A stretch of 64,000 nucleotides of DNA from JAEMQF01 sp963791595 (GTDB lineage Bacteria; Pseudomonadota; Gammaproteobacteria; Burkholderiales; Burkholderiaceae_C). Both the position numbers and the translations under genes were made by a program. The DNA is taken from assembly GCA_963791595.1 (NCBI GenBank), contig CAWBTF010000035.1:124001-188000 (forward strand), in the 5' to 3' direction. Below the pieces are notes generated by a model. The model was not told the origin of the DNA. It saw only the letters and a program-made list of their open reading frames with translations, and made no database searches. The first letter of the stretch is position 1. Each line of letters starts with the position of its first letter. Positions 1 through 9,002 of the stretch are shown here, piece after piece.

Positions 1-64
1 CTGAATAGTGGCGCCCGCCGGCACCGACGTGCGCCGGTTTCGCTCGATCGCGAAAGCCCGCCAT

Positions 65-111
65 ACGCTATCGCTAGCGCTTGATGCCGGGCGAGACCCC
101 AGATATAGTGT
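65..111 (+). promoter_or_regulatory. nrdAB promoter with two candidate NrdR boxes
   Basis: A sigma-70-like promoter is visible: -35 TTGATG at 81-86, a 17-bp spacer, and -10 TATAGT at 104-109. The -10 lies inside ACCCCAGATATAGTGT (96-111), which matches 13 of 16 positions of the NrdR palindrome acaCwATATATwGtgt. A weaker, partly palindromic candidate, ACGCTATCGCTAGCGC, sits at 65-80. The two centres are 31 bp apart, the three-turn spacing usual for paired NrdR boxes. NrdR is the known repressor of ribonucleotide reductase genes, and the position over the -10 fits repression. The match is by eye. Confidence 0.6.
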
Positions 112-378
112 TCGATCGTGATAGGCTTCGCATCTGCATCGAACCACGCGCCGCGCAAGCCGGCTTGACGCGTGGGGCCAGGAGGGGGTGGCCGGAACTG
201 CCGAGCTTGCGCACCGCTCGCGACCGTGAGCACGTGCGAAGAAGCCTGTTCACATTCATGGAACACCAGAAGAGTCATCGATCGCAGCGATGACCGCTAC
301 GCGATCGGCGCCGCGCGAAACAACAGGGCGCCACTGCGATTCACAGACCATCCGGTCAAAACACAAAAAGGGGATTCA
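112..378 (+). other. nrdA 5' untranslated leader
   Basis: About 265 bases separate the predicted transcription start (near 116) from the nrdA start codon. The open frame here continues upstream of nrdA but has no family similarity and no ribosome-binding site at its earlier starts. I see no riboswitch or convincing hairpin terminator. The purine-rich AAAAAGGGG at 364-373 is the nrdA ribosome-binding site. Confidence 0.5.
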
Positions 379-3267
379 ATGCAAGCTGTCACGGTCCGGC
401 ATCCGAGCAAACTGTCCACGGTCCGCGCATCCGCCGCGGCGAACGCGGAAGTCGATCCATACCAGGGTTACCAGATCATTCGTCGCAACGGCTCGGTCGT
501 GTCCTTCGAGCCGGACAAGATCGCGGTGGCCTTGATGAAGGCATTCCTGGCGGTCCACGGAACGCAAGGCGCGGCCTCGGCGAGCGTGCGTGAAACGGTG
601 GACGCGCTGACGGAAAGTGTCGTGCGCGCGCTGATGCGTTCGCGCCCCGGTGGCGGAACCTTTCACATCGAAGACGTGCAGGACCAGGTGGAACTGGGCT
701 TGATGCGCGGTAGCCACCATGAAGTGGCACGCGCTTATGTGCTCTATCGGGAGCGGCGCGCCCAGGAGCGCACCAAGAAAGAAAAGCGTGCGCCCGCTGC
801 CGAGCCGGCATTGAGCGTGCTCGACAACGGCGAGCGCCGGCCGCTCGATCTGGGCCGGCTGCAAGGCTTGTTCGAATCGGCCTGCGCGGGCCTGGGCGCA
901 GACGTCTCGCCCGCGCCCATCATGGCGGAGACCAAGCGCAACCTCTATGACGGCGTGCCGATCGACGAGGTGCACAAGGCGGCGATCCTCGCGGCGCGTA
1001 CCTTGATCGAAAAAGATCCGGGCTACTCGCGCGCCACCGCGCGCCTGCTGCTGCACACGATCCGGCGCGAAGTGCTGGGCGAAGAAGTCTTGCCGGCAGA
1101 CATGGCGCAGCGCTACGCGACCTACTTCCCGACGTTCATCCGCAAGGGTGTGAAGGCCGAGCGGCTCGATGAGGCCTTGCTTCAGTTCGATCTCGAACGG
1201 CTTGGCGCCGCGCTGAAGGCCGAGCGCGACCATCAGTTCGACTATCTCGGCCTGCAGACGCTGTACGACCGCTACTTCATTCACGTCGACGAGGTGCGCA
1301 TCGAGTTGCCGCAGGCGTTTTTCATGCGCGTGGCGATGGGCCTGGCCTTGGGCGAGATTGATCGCGAATCGCGCGCCATCGAGTTTTACGAGGTGCTGTC
1401 GAGCTTCGACTTCATGAGCAGCACGCCCACGCTGTTCAACGCCGGCACGCGGCGCTCGCAATTGTCGAGCTGCTACCTGACCACGGTCGCCGACGATCTG
1501 GACGGCATCTACGAAGCCCTCAAAGAGAACGCGCTTCTGTCCAAGTTCGCCGGCGGACTGGGCAACGACTGGACCAACGTTCGCGCGTTGGGCAGCCACA
1601 TCAAGGGCACGAACGGCAAGAGCCAAGGCGTCGTGCCTTTCCTGAAAGTGGTCAACGACACCGCCGTGGCCGTCAACCAGGGTGGCAAGCGCAAGGGCGC
1701 GGTGTGTGCTTATCTGGAAGCCTGGCACCTGGACATCGAAGAATTTCTCGAGCTGCGCAAGAACACCGGTGACGACCGTCGACGCACGCACGACATGAAC
1801 ACGGCCAACTGGATCCCCGACCTGTTCATGAAGCGCGTCGCGCAGGGTGGCGACTGGACCCTCTTTTCCCCCAGCACCTGCCCCGACCTGCACGACAAGT
1901 TCGGCCGCGACTTCGAACAGGCCTACACCGCCTACGAAGCCAAGGCCGCGCGCGGAGAGATCAAACTGTTCCGCACGATGCGCGCCAGCGACCTGTGGCG
2001 CAAGATGCTGACGATGCTGTTCGAAACGGGCCACCCCTGGATCACGTTCAAGGATGCCTGCAACGTGCGCTCGCCGCAGCAGCATGTGGGCGTGGTGCAC
2101 TCGAGCAACCTGTGCACCGAGATCACGCTGAATACGAACGAAACCGAAATCGCCGTCTGCAACCTCGGTTCGGTGAATCTCGTGCATCACCTGTTGGACG
2201 GCAAGATCGACCAGGGCAAGCTGAAGAAGACCGTGGCGACGGCGATGCGCATGCTCGACAACGTGATCGACATCAACTACTACGCCGTGAAGAAAGCGCG
2301 CGACTCGAACCTGCGGCACCGCCCGGTGGGGCTGGGCATCATGGGCTTTCAGGACGCGCTGTACGAACTCGGCGTTCCGTACGGGTCAGATCGCGCAGTG
2401 AGCTTCGCCGACGAGTCGATGGAAGCGGTGTGCTACCACGCCTACTGGGCTTCCACCGAAATGGCGCAAGAGCGCGGCCGCTATTCGAGCTACCGCGGCT
2501 CACTCTGGGATCGTGGCGTGCTGCCGATCGATTCGCTCGACCTGCTGGCCGAGCAGCGCGGCGGCTTCGTCGAGGTCGATCGCTCGACGACGCTGGACTG
2601 GGCCGCGCTGCGCCAGCGCATCGCCGAGCACGGCATGCGCAATTCCAACTGCGTGGCGATCGCGCCGACGGCGACGATTTCCAACATCATCGGCGTCAGC
2701 GCGTCGATCGAGCCCTCGTTCGGCAACTTGTCGGTCAAGTCGAACCTTTCCGGCGAATTCACCGTCGTCAACGAATACCTGGTGCGCGATCTGAAGAAGA
2801 TCGGCCTGTGGGACGAAGTGATGGTGATGGACCTGAAGCACTTCGACGGGTCGCTGCGCCGCATCGACCGCGTTCCGGAAAACCTGAAGGCGCTGTACGC
2901 CACGGCGTTCGAGATCGAGCCGAGTTGGTTGGTCGAAGCGGCGGGGCGCCGGCAGAAATGGATCGACCAGGCGCAGTCGCTCAATATCTACATGGCCGGC
3001 GCCTCGGGCAAGAAACTCGACGAGACCTACAAGCTGGCGTGGTTGCGCGGCTTGAAGACCACGTACTACCTGCGCACCGTGGGCGCGACGCAAGCCGAGA
3101 AGTCGACCGTCAAGGCGGGGCAGATGAATTCGGTATCGAGCCACGCCGACCACGGAGCGCAGGATGCCGCGGGCTCCGCGGTGATGGCGCTCGACACAAC
3201 GAGCGCGCTCGAACCCGAGGTTCGCTTCTGTGCCATCGATGATCCGACCTGTGAGGCATGCCAGTAG
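379..3267 (+). CDS. nrdA: Ribonucleoside-diphosphate reductase, class Ia alpha subunit
   Basis: Large subunit of aerobic ribonucleotide reductase, reducing ribonucleoside diphosphates to deoxyribonucleotides in the cytoplasm with NrdB. The 962-residue protein is longer than E. coli NrdA (about 760) because of an N-terminal extension: an ATP-cone near residues 30-130 (YQIIRRNGSVVSFEPDKI) and a second cone-like stretch. The active-site motif NLCTEI puts Asn577, Cys579 and Glu581 in place. The radical-transfer pair is Tyr896-Tyr897 (TTYYLRT), and the C-terminal redox pair is CEAC (Cys958, Cys961). The ATG at 379 is chosen because a purine-rich ribosome-binding site lies just upstream; in-frame starts further upstream lack one. 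It is probably co-transcribed with nrdB 105 bp downstream. Confidence 0.97.
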   Translation: MQAVTVRHPSKLSTVRASAAANAEVDPYQGYQIIRRNGSVVSFEPDKIAVALMKAFLAVHGTQGAASASVRETVDALTESVVRALMRSRPGGGTFHIEDVQDQVELGLMRGSHHEVARAYVLYRERRAQERTKKEKRAPAAEPALSVLDNGERRPLDLGRLQGLFESACAGLGADVSPAPIMAETKRNLYDGVPIDEVHKAAILAARTLIEKDPGYSRATARLLLHTIRREVLGEEVLPADMAQRYATYFPTFIRKGVKAERLDEALLQFDLERLGAALKAERDHQFDYLGLQTLYDRYFIHVDEVRIELPQAFFMRVAMGLALGEIDRESRAIEFYEVLSSFDFMSSTPTLFNAGTRRSQLSSCYLTTVADDLDGIYEALKENALLSKFAGGLGNDWTNVRALGSHIKGTNGKSQGVVPFLKVVNDTAVAVNQGGKRKGAVCAYLEAWHLDIEEFLELRKNTGDDRRRTHDMNTANWIPDLFMKRVAQGGDWTLFSPSTCPDLHDKFGRDFEQAYTAYEAKAARGEIKLFRTMRASDLWRKMLTMLFETGHPWITFKDACNVRSPQQHVGVVHSSNLCTEITLNTNETEIAVCNLGSVNLVHHLLDGKIDQGKLKKTVATAMRMLDNVIDINYYAVKKARDSNLRHRPVGLGIMGFQDALYELGVPYGSDRAVSFADESMEAVCYHAYWASTEMAQERGRYSSYRGSLWDRGVLPIDSLDLLAEQRGGFVEVDRSTTLDWAALRQRIAEHGMRNSNCVAIAPTATISNIIGVSASIEPSFGNLSVKSNLSGEFTVVNEYLVRDLKKIGLWDEVMVMDLKHFDGSLRRIDRVPENLKALYATAFEIEPSWLVEAAGRRQKWIDQAQSLNIYMAGASGKKLDETYKLAWLRGLKTTYYLRTVGATQAEKSTVKAGQMNSVSSHADHGAQDAAGSAVMALDTTSALEPEVRFCAIDDPTCEACQ

Positions 3268-3372
3268 ATGCGATGCCGATGCAATCTGGCAACACAAGCG
3301 TGATCGCAGAGTGAGCGATTGCTTGGCGAATTCGCCTATCGCTTTCATAATCCACCTCCACGGGAAATCAAC

Positions 3373-4578
3373 ATGCTGGTTTGGGAAGACGACCTGAGAC
3401 CCTCGACACTTCAAGACGCAGCGCTGACGCTTGGCCATGTTTCGGCCGGGCGCGCGAAGAAATTGCCCGCTGCATTCGGCTTCGACACCGCGCCGGCAAA
3501 GCCCTCGGCCCTGGTCAAGGCTGCGGCACCGGTCGAAAATGTGCCCGCGCCGGAACCGACGCAGCGCGTCAACGCCTCCGACAAGCGGGTGATCAACGGC
3601 AAGACTGATGTGAACCAGCTGGTTCCGTTCAAGTACAAGTGGGCGTGGGAGAAGTACCTCGCGAGCTGCGCCAACCACTGGATGCCGCAAGAGGTCAACA
3701 TGTCGCGCGACATCGAGACCTGGAAGAACCCGAACGGCCTGACCGACGACGAGCGCCGCATCGTCAAGCGCAACCTGGGCTTCTTCGTCACCGCCGATTC
3801 ATTGGCCGCGAACAACATCGTGCTCGGCAGCTACCGCCACATCACGGCGCCCGAGTGCCGCCAGTTCATGCTGCGCCAGGCCTTCGAAGAGGCAATTCAC
3901 ACGCACGCGTACCAGTACATCGTCGAATCGCTGGGGCTGGACCAGAGCGAGATCTTCAACGCGTACCACGAGATCGAGTCGATCCGCGACAAAGACGAAT
4001 TTCTGCTGCCGTTCATCGCGCAGATCATGGACCCCGAGTTCCACACCGGAACGCCGGAGACCGACCGCGCGCTGCTGAAGTCGCTGATCGTCTTCGCCTG
4101 CCTGATGGAGGGTTTGTTCTTCTACGTCGGCTTCACGCAGATTCTCGCGCTCGGCCGCCAGAACAAGATGACCGGCGCCGCGGAGCAGTATCAGTACATC
4201 CTGCGCGACGAATCGATGCACTGCAATTTCGGCATCGACCTGATCAACCAGATCAAGCTCGAGAACCCGCATTTGTGGAACGCGCAGTTCAAGCAAGAGA
4301 TCAAGAAGCTGTTCGAGCGCGCCGTGGAACTCGAATATCGTTATGCCGAAGACACAATGCCGCGTGGCGTATTGGGCATGAATGCTTCCATGTTCAAAGG
4401 TTACCTGCGCTACATTGCGAACCGGCGCGCGACCCAGATCGGATTGGAAGAGTTGTTCCCGAATGAAGAGAACCCTTTCCCATGGATGAGCGAAATGATC
4501 GACCTGAAGAAGGAACGCAATTTCTTCGAAACGCGCGTCATCGAATACCAATCGGGCGGCGCGCTGTCCTGGGATTGA
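3373..4578 (+). CDS. nrdB: Ribonucleoside-diphosphate reductase, class Ia beta subunit
   Basis: Di-iron tyrosyl-radical subunit that supplies the radical to NrdA. The 401-residue protein has a ferritin-like helical fold. Metal ligands are visible in EEAIHTHAY (Glu173, His176), in ACLMEG and in RDESMH. The radical tyrosine is Tyr180, four residues after His176 as in E. coli. The first 75 residues are a poorly conserved Ala/Pro-rich extension common in betaproteobacterial NrdB. The start at 3373 is preceded by GGGAAA. The gene forms an operon with nrdA. No strong terminator follows it. Confidence 0.96.
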   Translation: MLVWEDDLRPSTLQDAALTLGHVSAGRAKKLPAAFGFDTAPAKPSALVKAAAPVENVPAPEPTQRVNASDKRVINGKTDVNQLVPFKYKWAWEKYLASCANHWMPQEVNMSRDIETWKNPNGLTDDERRIVKRNLGFFVTADSLAANNIVLGSYRHITAPECRQFMLRQAFEEAIHTHAYQYIVESLGLDQSEIFNAYHEIESIRDKDEFLLPFIAQIMDPEFHTGTPETDRALLKSLIVFACLMEGLFFYVGFTQILALGRQNKMTGAAEQYQYILRDESMHCNFGIDLINQIKLENPHLWNAQFKQEIKKLFERAVELEYRYAEDTMPRGVLGMNASMFKGYLRYIANRRATQIGLEELFPNEENPFPWMSEMIDLKKERNFFETRVIEYQSGGALSWD

Positions 4579-4823
4579 AAAGAGAGAGTGTGGCGCAGAC
4601 CCAATTTGATGGGGCTTCGCCGCAGCCGCACCGCGAGGTGCATGTGAGAGATCAAGATTCGTGGATCGCCCAGCAATGACGCAGAAGCATTGCAGCGCTC
4701 CGCAACCGGATTCATCGTACTGGGTCGCCCCTCCTGGGCAGGCCACGGGCGGTGAATAGCCACAGGGCGGCGGGAACGTCGTCGTCAGGTGGTTCTTTTT
4801 CAACTTGATCAAGGAGAAACGTA

Positions 4824-5255
4824 ATGGCAACTGCAAAGAAAGCGACAGCGAAGAAGGCGGCCAAGAAGGCACCGGCGAAAAAGGCCGCGGCGAAGAAGGC
4901 ACCGGCGAAGAAGGCCGCGGCGAAGAAGTCCCCTGCCAAGAAGGCCGCGGCGAAGAAGAAGGCTCCCGCCAAGAAGGCTGCTGCGAAGAAGAAGGCACCT
5001 GCCAAGAAGAAAGCGCCTGCGAAAAAGAAGGCAGCAGCTAAGAAGAAGGCCCCTGCCAAGAAGAAGGCCGCAGCCAAGAAGTCGGCGAAGAAGCCCGCAG
5101 CCAAGAAAGCAGCGAAAAAGCCGGCTGCGAAGAAAGCAGCGAAAAAGCCGGCTGTGAAGAAGGCAGCTGCGGCTCCGGCCCCGGCAATTCCTCCTGCGAA
5201 GACTTCGCTCAGCCCACAGGCGGCATGGCCGTTCCCAACGGGCAGCAAGCCCTGA
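4824..5255 (+). CDS. Histone H1-like, Lys/Ala-rich DNA-binding protein
   Basis: A 143-residue protein made almost entirely of Lys, Ala and Pro in repeats of the AAKKAPAKK type up to about residue 115, followed by a short non-basic tail (AWPFPTGSKP). This composition resembles the C-terminal domain of eukaryotic H1 and the bacterial AlgP/HC1-like proteins, which bind DNA without sequence specificity; a nucleoid role is inferred. A strong ribosome-binding site, AAGGAG, lies at 4811-4816. The DNA is internally repetitive, so repeat number may vary between strains or be mis-assembled. It follows nrdB by 245 bp and ends in a clear terminator, so it is probably its own transcription unit. Confidence 0.9.
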   Translation: MATAKKATAKKAAKKAPAKKAAAKKAPAKKAAAKKSPAKKAAAKKKAPAKKAAAKKKAPAKKKAPAKKKAAAKKKAPAKKKAAAKKSAKKPAAKKAAKKPAAKKAAKKPAVKKAAAAPAPAIPPAKTSLSPQAAWPFPTGSKP

Positions 5256-5279
5256 TCGGAACTCGACTCATCTGATCGC

Positions 5280-5307
5280 AACCCGGCTTCGGCCGGGTTT
5301 TTGCTTT
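5280..5307 (+). terminator. Rho-independent terminator of the H1-like gene
   Basis: AACCCGGC (5280-5287), loop TTCG, GCCGGGTT (5292-5299), then a T-rich tail. The 8-bp stem is perfect with a stable UUCG-type loop, 24 bp after the stop codon. Confidence 0.92.
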
Positions 5308-5416
5308 TTAGGGGCGGCCATCGCGCCGCCGCGCCCCGTGGCGGCCAAGCGCCGTTCCATACAATCGGCAACGCCGCCCGCCCTGGACCGAGCCCCAGCC
5401 GCCTTGCAGGAATCCG

Positions 5417-6307
5417 ATGACATTGTTCGAAAGCCACCTCAAGTCGCTTCCGTTGGTCGGGCGCGGCAAGGTTCGCGACATCTATTCGGTTGGCAACGAT
5501 CGCCTCTTGCTGATCGCCACCGACCGTCTGAGTGCGTTCGACGTCGTGATGAACGAGCCGATTCCGGGCAAGGGGGAACTGCTCACGCAAATGGCCCTGT
5601 TCTGGTTTGAACGGTTGGCCGACATTGCGCCCAACCACTTGACCGGGCTGGATCCGACGAGCGTCGTCAGCGAAGCGGAGCGCGAGCAAGTGCGGGGCCG
5701 TTCAATGCTGGTCAAGCGCCTCAAGGGAATTCCCATCGAGGCGGTGGTGCGCGGCTATGTGGCCGGCAGCGGCTGGGTCGAGTACCAACGCGGTCACTCG
5801 ATTTGCGGCGTGCGTTTGCCAGCCGGGTTGCGCAATGCTTCGAAACTCGAGCAGCCGATTTTCACGCCCGCGACGAAGGCAGCGAAAGGCGAGCACGACG
5901 AGAACATTACGTTTGACAGGACCTGTGAGTTGCTCGGCGCCGAACTGGCCGCGACGGTCCGAGCCCTGGCGCTGAGCCTTTATTCCAGAGCCGCGTCGCA
6001 GGCGCTAGAGAAAGGAATCATCATTGCCGATACCAAGTTCGAATTCGGATTGGACGATCGCGGCACCGTGACGCTGATGGACGAGGTGTTGACACCCGAC
6101 TCGTCGCGGTATTGGCCCGTCGAGGGATACGCCGAAGGCTCGAACCCGCCGAGCTTCGATAAGCAGTTTGTTCGCGACTGGCTAGAGCGCGCCGTTGTAG
6201 ATGGAAAACCCTGGAACAAGCGCGCACCGGCACCATCGCTCCCTGCCGATGTCATCGATGCCACGGCGGAGAAGTACCGCGAGTCAAACAAACGCCTGCG
6301 AGCATGA
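5417..6307 (+). CDS. purC: Phosphoribosylaminoimidazole-succinocarboxamide synthase
   Basis: SAICAR synthase of de novo purine synthesis, joining aspartate to CAIR with ATP. The 296-residue length is typical of the eukaryote-like long form found in Burkholderiales. Motifs seen are GRGKVRDIY near residue 16, TDRLSAFD, RGYVAGSGW from residue 112, and FEFGLDDRG with LMDEVLTPDSSRYWP near the C-terminus. A ribosome-binding site, AGGAA, is at 5408-5412. Its stop overlaps the start of the next gene in ATGA at 6304-6307. In related genomes purC is commonly followed by purE and purK; here two unrelated genes intervene. Confidence 0.97.
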   Translation: MTLFESHLKSLPLVGRGKVRDIYSVGNDRLLLIATDRLSAFDVVMNEPIPGKGELLTQMALFWFERLADIAPNHLTGLDPTSVVSEAEREQVRGRSMLVKRLKGIPIEAVVRGYVAGSGWVEYQRGHSICGVRLPAGLRNASKLEQPIFTPATKAAKGEHDENITFDRTCELLGAELAATVRALALSLYSRAASQALEKGIIIADTKFEFGLDDRGTVTLMDEVLTPDSSRYWPVEGYAEGSNPPSFDKQFVRDWLERAVVDGKPWNKRAPAPSLPADVIDATAEKYRESNKRLRA

Positions 6308-7422
6308 AAGAGCCCAGCTCCAGGCTCCTTCGTCGACTCAACGCACAAGTTGCCGCCGCGAAGGGTCCGTACATTGCAGACTGCTATCGGGCCGAGCGAG
6401 CTTGCTTCCTAGCCCGCCTAGGCGATTTCGCTGGAGCGAAGAGGTCAATCGAGAGCTTGCGCAGTCGCTATTCTTTGCACCCAGACGCAGAAATGAGCGC
6501 GTGGCTGAATCTTGCGGAAGGTTTGCTAAGCCACTTTGCAGAGCTAGGCGTCGGCGCGCACGATAAGGTAATGCGTGCGCACGCGTTGAGCGCGGCAACC
6601 GGACTTGTCCGCTTGAATGCCCTGAGTGCGGCGTGGTTAGCTCAAATGGATTTTGCGAAGCTTGACATAGAAAAACTGGCGCTGCACGTAAGGGAGGCCT
6701 TTCGCTTGAGCGCGCCCGATCATCATTCGGCTCGAACACGCGCAAGCCTCGTTGTCGCGCAGGCGCTTCATCTTGCCGGAAGATGGGACCTGGCCGCGCC
6801 CTGGTATACGCGCGCCAGGTTTCACGCAACGGAAGAAGGCGATGACCTTAGTATCAGCGCGTTGATGCACAACATGGTCTGCATGAGATTGGACCACTTC
6901 AGACAGGTCAGACTTACAGGCCAGGGCGAGGAGCGAGGAGCAAGCACGGCTCTGACGGGGCTCGATTCCAGCATTAGTTTTGATGACCTGATTGGGACTT
7001 CGACACTGGAGAGCGTAAGACCTCTCATGCGTGCAAGGTACCTATCTCTCCAGCAACGCGCATCCGAGGCGCTGCTGGTCTACGAGGAGCAGATTCGAAA
7101 AGGTGTCGCATCCGAGCTTTCACGGTTGGAGTCGGATGTTCTATCCGACATTGCGTGGTGCCGGCTGTTGCACGGCGACACCAGCGGAGCTCGGGCGGAC
7201 GCCGAAGAAGCGGAGCGGAGTATCACGCCCAGAACCCAGGTGGATGATCGCGCGGCCACCCATAGCCGGCTCGCAAGCTACTACCGCAAGTCTGGCGACG
7301 AACCGACGGCGAATCGTCATGAGCAACTTGCCAAACAGTATTGGAGCCAATTCGGTGCTATTCAGGAGCGCCTTGTAGATCTGCTCGGAGACATGGCTGA
7401 AAACGGCGAGCTGGCTCGTTAG
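6304..7422 (+). CDS. TPR-like helical repeat protein of unknown function
   Basis: A 372-residue soluble protein with no signal peptide or membrane segment. It is rich in Ala, Leu and Arg and built of amphipathic helical pairs that look like degenerate tetratricopeptide repeats, for example AGRWDLAAPWYTRARFHA and GDTSGARADAEEAERS. I do not recognise a named family. It overlaps purC by ATGA, implying translational coupling. It uses codons such as TTA, GTA, ATA, AGA and AGG that neighbours avoid and is visibly less GC-rich, which suggests later acquisition. It ends 36 bp from the convergent thioredoxin gene. A scaffold or regulatory role would be a guess. Confidence 0.8.
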   Translation: MKEPSSRLLRRLNAQVAAAKGPYIADCYRAERACFLARLGDFAGAKRSIESLRSRYSLHPDAEMSAWLNLAEGLLSHFAELGVGAHDKVMRAHALSAATGLVRLNALSAAWLAQMDFAKLDIEKLALHVREAFRLSAPDHHSARTRASLVVAQALHLAGRWDLAAPWYTRARFHATEEGDDLSISALMHNMVCMRLDHFRQVRLTGQGEERGASTALTGLDSSISFDDLIGTSTLESVRPLMRARYLSLQQRASEALLVYEEQIRKGVASELSRLESDVLSDIAWCRLLHGDTSGARADAEEAERSITPRTQVDDRAATHSRLASYYRKSGDEPTANRHEQLAKQYWSQFGAIQERLVDLLGDMAENGELAR

Positions 7423-7458
7423 GGCAAGGAAACTCGCCTCGACAAAGTCGGAGCCGCT

Positions 7459-8403
7459 CTAGAACAACACCATACTCAACCGCCGCCGATAAGCATCGAC
7501 AACCGGATCAGCCGGTGTCGACGCAACCTTCCCTGCGATTTCAAGCGCACCTTTCGGCGCAGCCGCTTCCGCCTTGGCGGCAACAGGCTTGCCCATCACT
7601 TCGAGAATCGCGACAAAGGTCTTGCGCGCCAGTTGGTCTTTCCAGGCTTTGTCGCGCATCAGGATTTCGAGCAGCTCGTCCATCGCGTCGGTGAAACGCT
7701 GGTTGGCAAAATGAAGTTGCGCGAGTTCAAAGCGCGTGTCGAAATCGCGCTTGTTCTGGCCGATCGCCGCCCTCAGTTCTTCGACTGAACGCAGCGTTGG
7801 GGCCGCTTCGCAGGCACTGAGCCATAGCCCGCACGCGGTCAGGCGCGCGTCGAGCATGACCTTGCTCGCCACCGGCTCGAAGGCGCGCCTGGCGTCGTCG
7901 ACTCTGCCGGCGTTCAACAGGGCGCGCAGATAGTCGGCGCGCGCAGCGTCGTTGCCGGGATTGATCGCCACCGCCTCCTGGAGTTTTCCCAGCGCCTGGT
8001 CCACGTCGCCCTCGGCCAGCAGCTCCTGGGCCTGCTCGATGTCGTCTTGCGCAGCCACCTGGTCGGCGCTCGGCACGTGCTTGTCCAGAAAGCCGCGCAC
8101 CTGCCCTTCGGGAATCGCGCCGACGAAACCATCGACCGGTTGGCCGCCCTTGAACAGCACGCAAAATGGAATGCTGCGCACGCCGAACATCTGCGACAGC
8201 TGCCCCGCGATCTCGGGCTGCTCGTCGGAATTGAGCTTGGCCAGCTTGAAGCGCCCGGCGTAGGCCACCTCGAGCTTCTCGAGCACCGGCCCCAGCGCCT
8301 TGCACGGGCCGCACCACGGCGCCCACAGGTCCAGCAGCACCGGTTGCTGCATCGACGCGGTGATGACGTCGGATTCGAAATTCTGCAAAGAAATGTCCAG
8401 CAT
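7459..8403 (-). CDS. CnoX/YbbN-like thioredoxin-TPR co-chaperone
   Basis: A 314-residue protein with an N-terminal thioredoxin domain (WAPWCGPCKAL, Cys31 and Cys34) and a C-terminal TPR-like region. That is the architecture of E. coli CnoX, a redox-controlled holdase that passes clients to GroEL and DnaK. E. coli CnoX lacks a full CxxC, whereas this protein has a canonical CGPC, so it may keep oxidoreductase activity. The start MLDISLQNF is chosen because the frame upstream has no family similarity. It is divergent from purE. Confidence 0.9.
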   Translation of the reverse strand: MLDISLQNFESDVITASMQQPVLLDLWAPWCGPCKALGPVLEKLEVAYAGRFKLAKLNSDEQPEIAGQLSQMFGVRSIPFCVLFKGGQPVDGFVGAIPEGQVRGFLDKHVPSADQVAAQDDIEQAQELLAEGDVDQALGKLQEAVAINPGNDAARADYLRALLNAGRVDDARRAFEPVASKVMLDARLTACGLWLSACEAAPTLRSVEELRAAIGQNKRDFDTRFELAQLHFANQRFTDAMDELLEILMRDKAWKDQLARKTFVAILEVMGKPVAAKAEAAAPKGALEIAGKVASTPADPVVDAYRRRLSMVLF

Positions 8404-8439
8404 GGCGTCGGTGTCGGTTGATGGGCCGGGGCGGCAACT

Positions 8440-8472
8440 GGCGGGGCCTGCCCGGCGAGCCCCGCCTACAAT
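8440..8472 (+). promoter_or_regulatory. Candidate purE promoter region with inverted repeat
   Basis: A perfect 8-bp inverted repeat, GGCGGGGC (8440-8447) and GCCCCGCC (8459-8466), directly abuts TACAAT at 8467-8472, a good -10 hexamer. No clear -35 is visible. The repeat would overlap the space where RNA polymerase binds, so it could be an operator, but this is inference. Confidence 0.35.
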
Positions 8473-8503
8473 TGAAGATCGATCAAACACATGGAGCGAG
8501 CGC

Positions 8504-9002
8504 ATGAACCACGCGCCAGCAGTGGTCGGCGTGGTCATGGGGTCCAGCAGCGATTGGGAGACCCTTCGCGCCGCCACCGAGATTCTCGCCGAGTTCGGCG
8601 TTGCGTTCGAGGCGCGCGTGATCTCGGCGCACCGCATGCCCGACGACATGTTTGCGTACGCGCAAAGCGCCGCGGCGCGCGGCTTGAAGGCGATCATCGC
8701 GGGCGCGGGTGGCGCCGCCCACTTGCCGGGCATGCTGGCGGCGAAGACCACGGTGCCAGTGCTCGGCGTTCCGGTGGCGAGCAAATATCCTGTCGGGCGT
8801 CGATTCGCTGCACTCGATCGTGCAGATGCCCAAGGGCATTCCGGTAGCCACGTTCGCCATCGGGCCGGCGGGCGCGGCCAATGCAGCGCTGTTCGCGGTG
8901 GCACTGCTCGCCAACCACGACCAGGAATTGCGCGACAAGCTCGACGTGTTCCGCGCCCGCCAGACCGAAGCCGCGCGGGCCATGAACATCGAGTTGAAAT
9001 GA
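8504..9002 (+). pseudogene. purE: N5-carboxyaminoimidazole ribonucleotide mutase, with a 1-base frameshift
   Basis: Class I PurE, converting N5-CAIR to CAIR. The N-terminal frame gives VGVVMGSSSDWETL and AGAGGAAHLPGMLAAKT. After VPVASK (near 8783-8792) the frame is lost, and the rest of PurE (LSGVDSLHSIVQMPKGI, ending LK) is read in the next frame. The total length of 499 bases is one more than a multiple of three, so a single extra base explains it. I think this is a sequence error, since the remainder is undamaged; if real, the cell would need another route to CAIR. The stop overlaps the purK start in ATGA. Confidence 0.88.

Noticed and set aside
172..378. Longer N-terminus for nrdA
   Set aside because: The extra 69 residues have no similarity to NrdA and the upstream start lacks a ribosome-binding site, while the ATG at 379 has one.
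376..2319. 647-residue open frame opposite nrdA
   Set aside because: Rich in His, Arg, Val and Gln as expected for the complement of GC-rich codons; no ribosome-binding site or family similarity.
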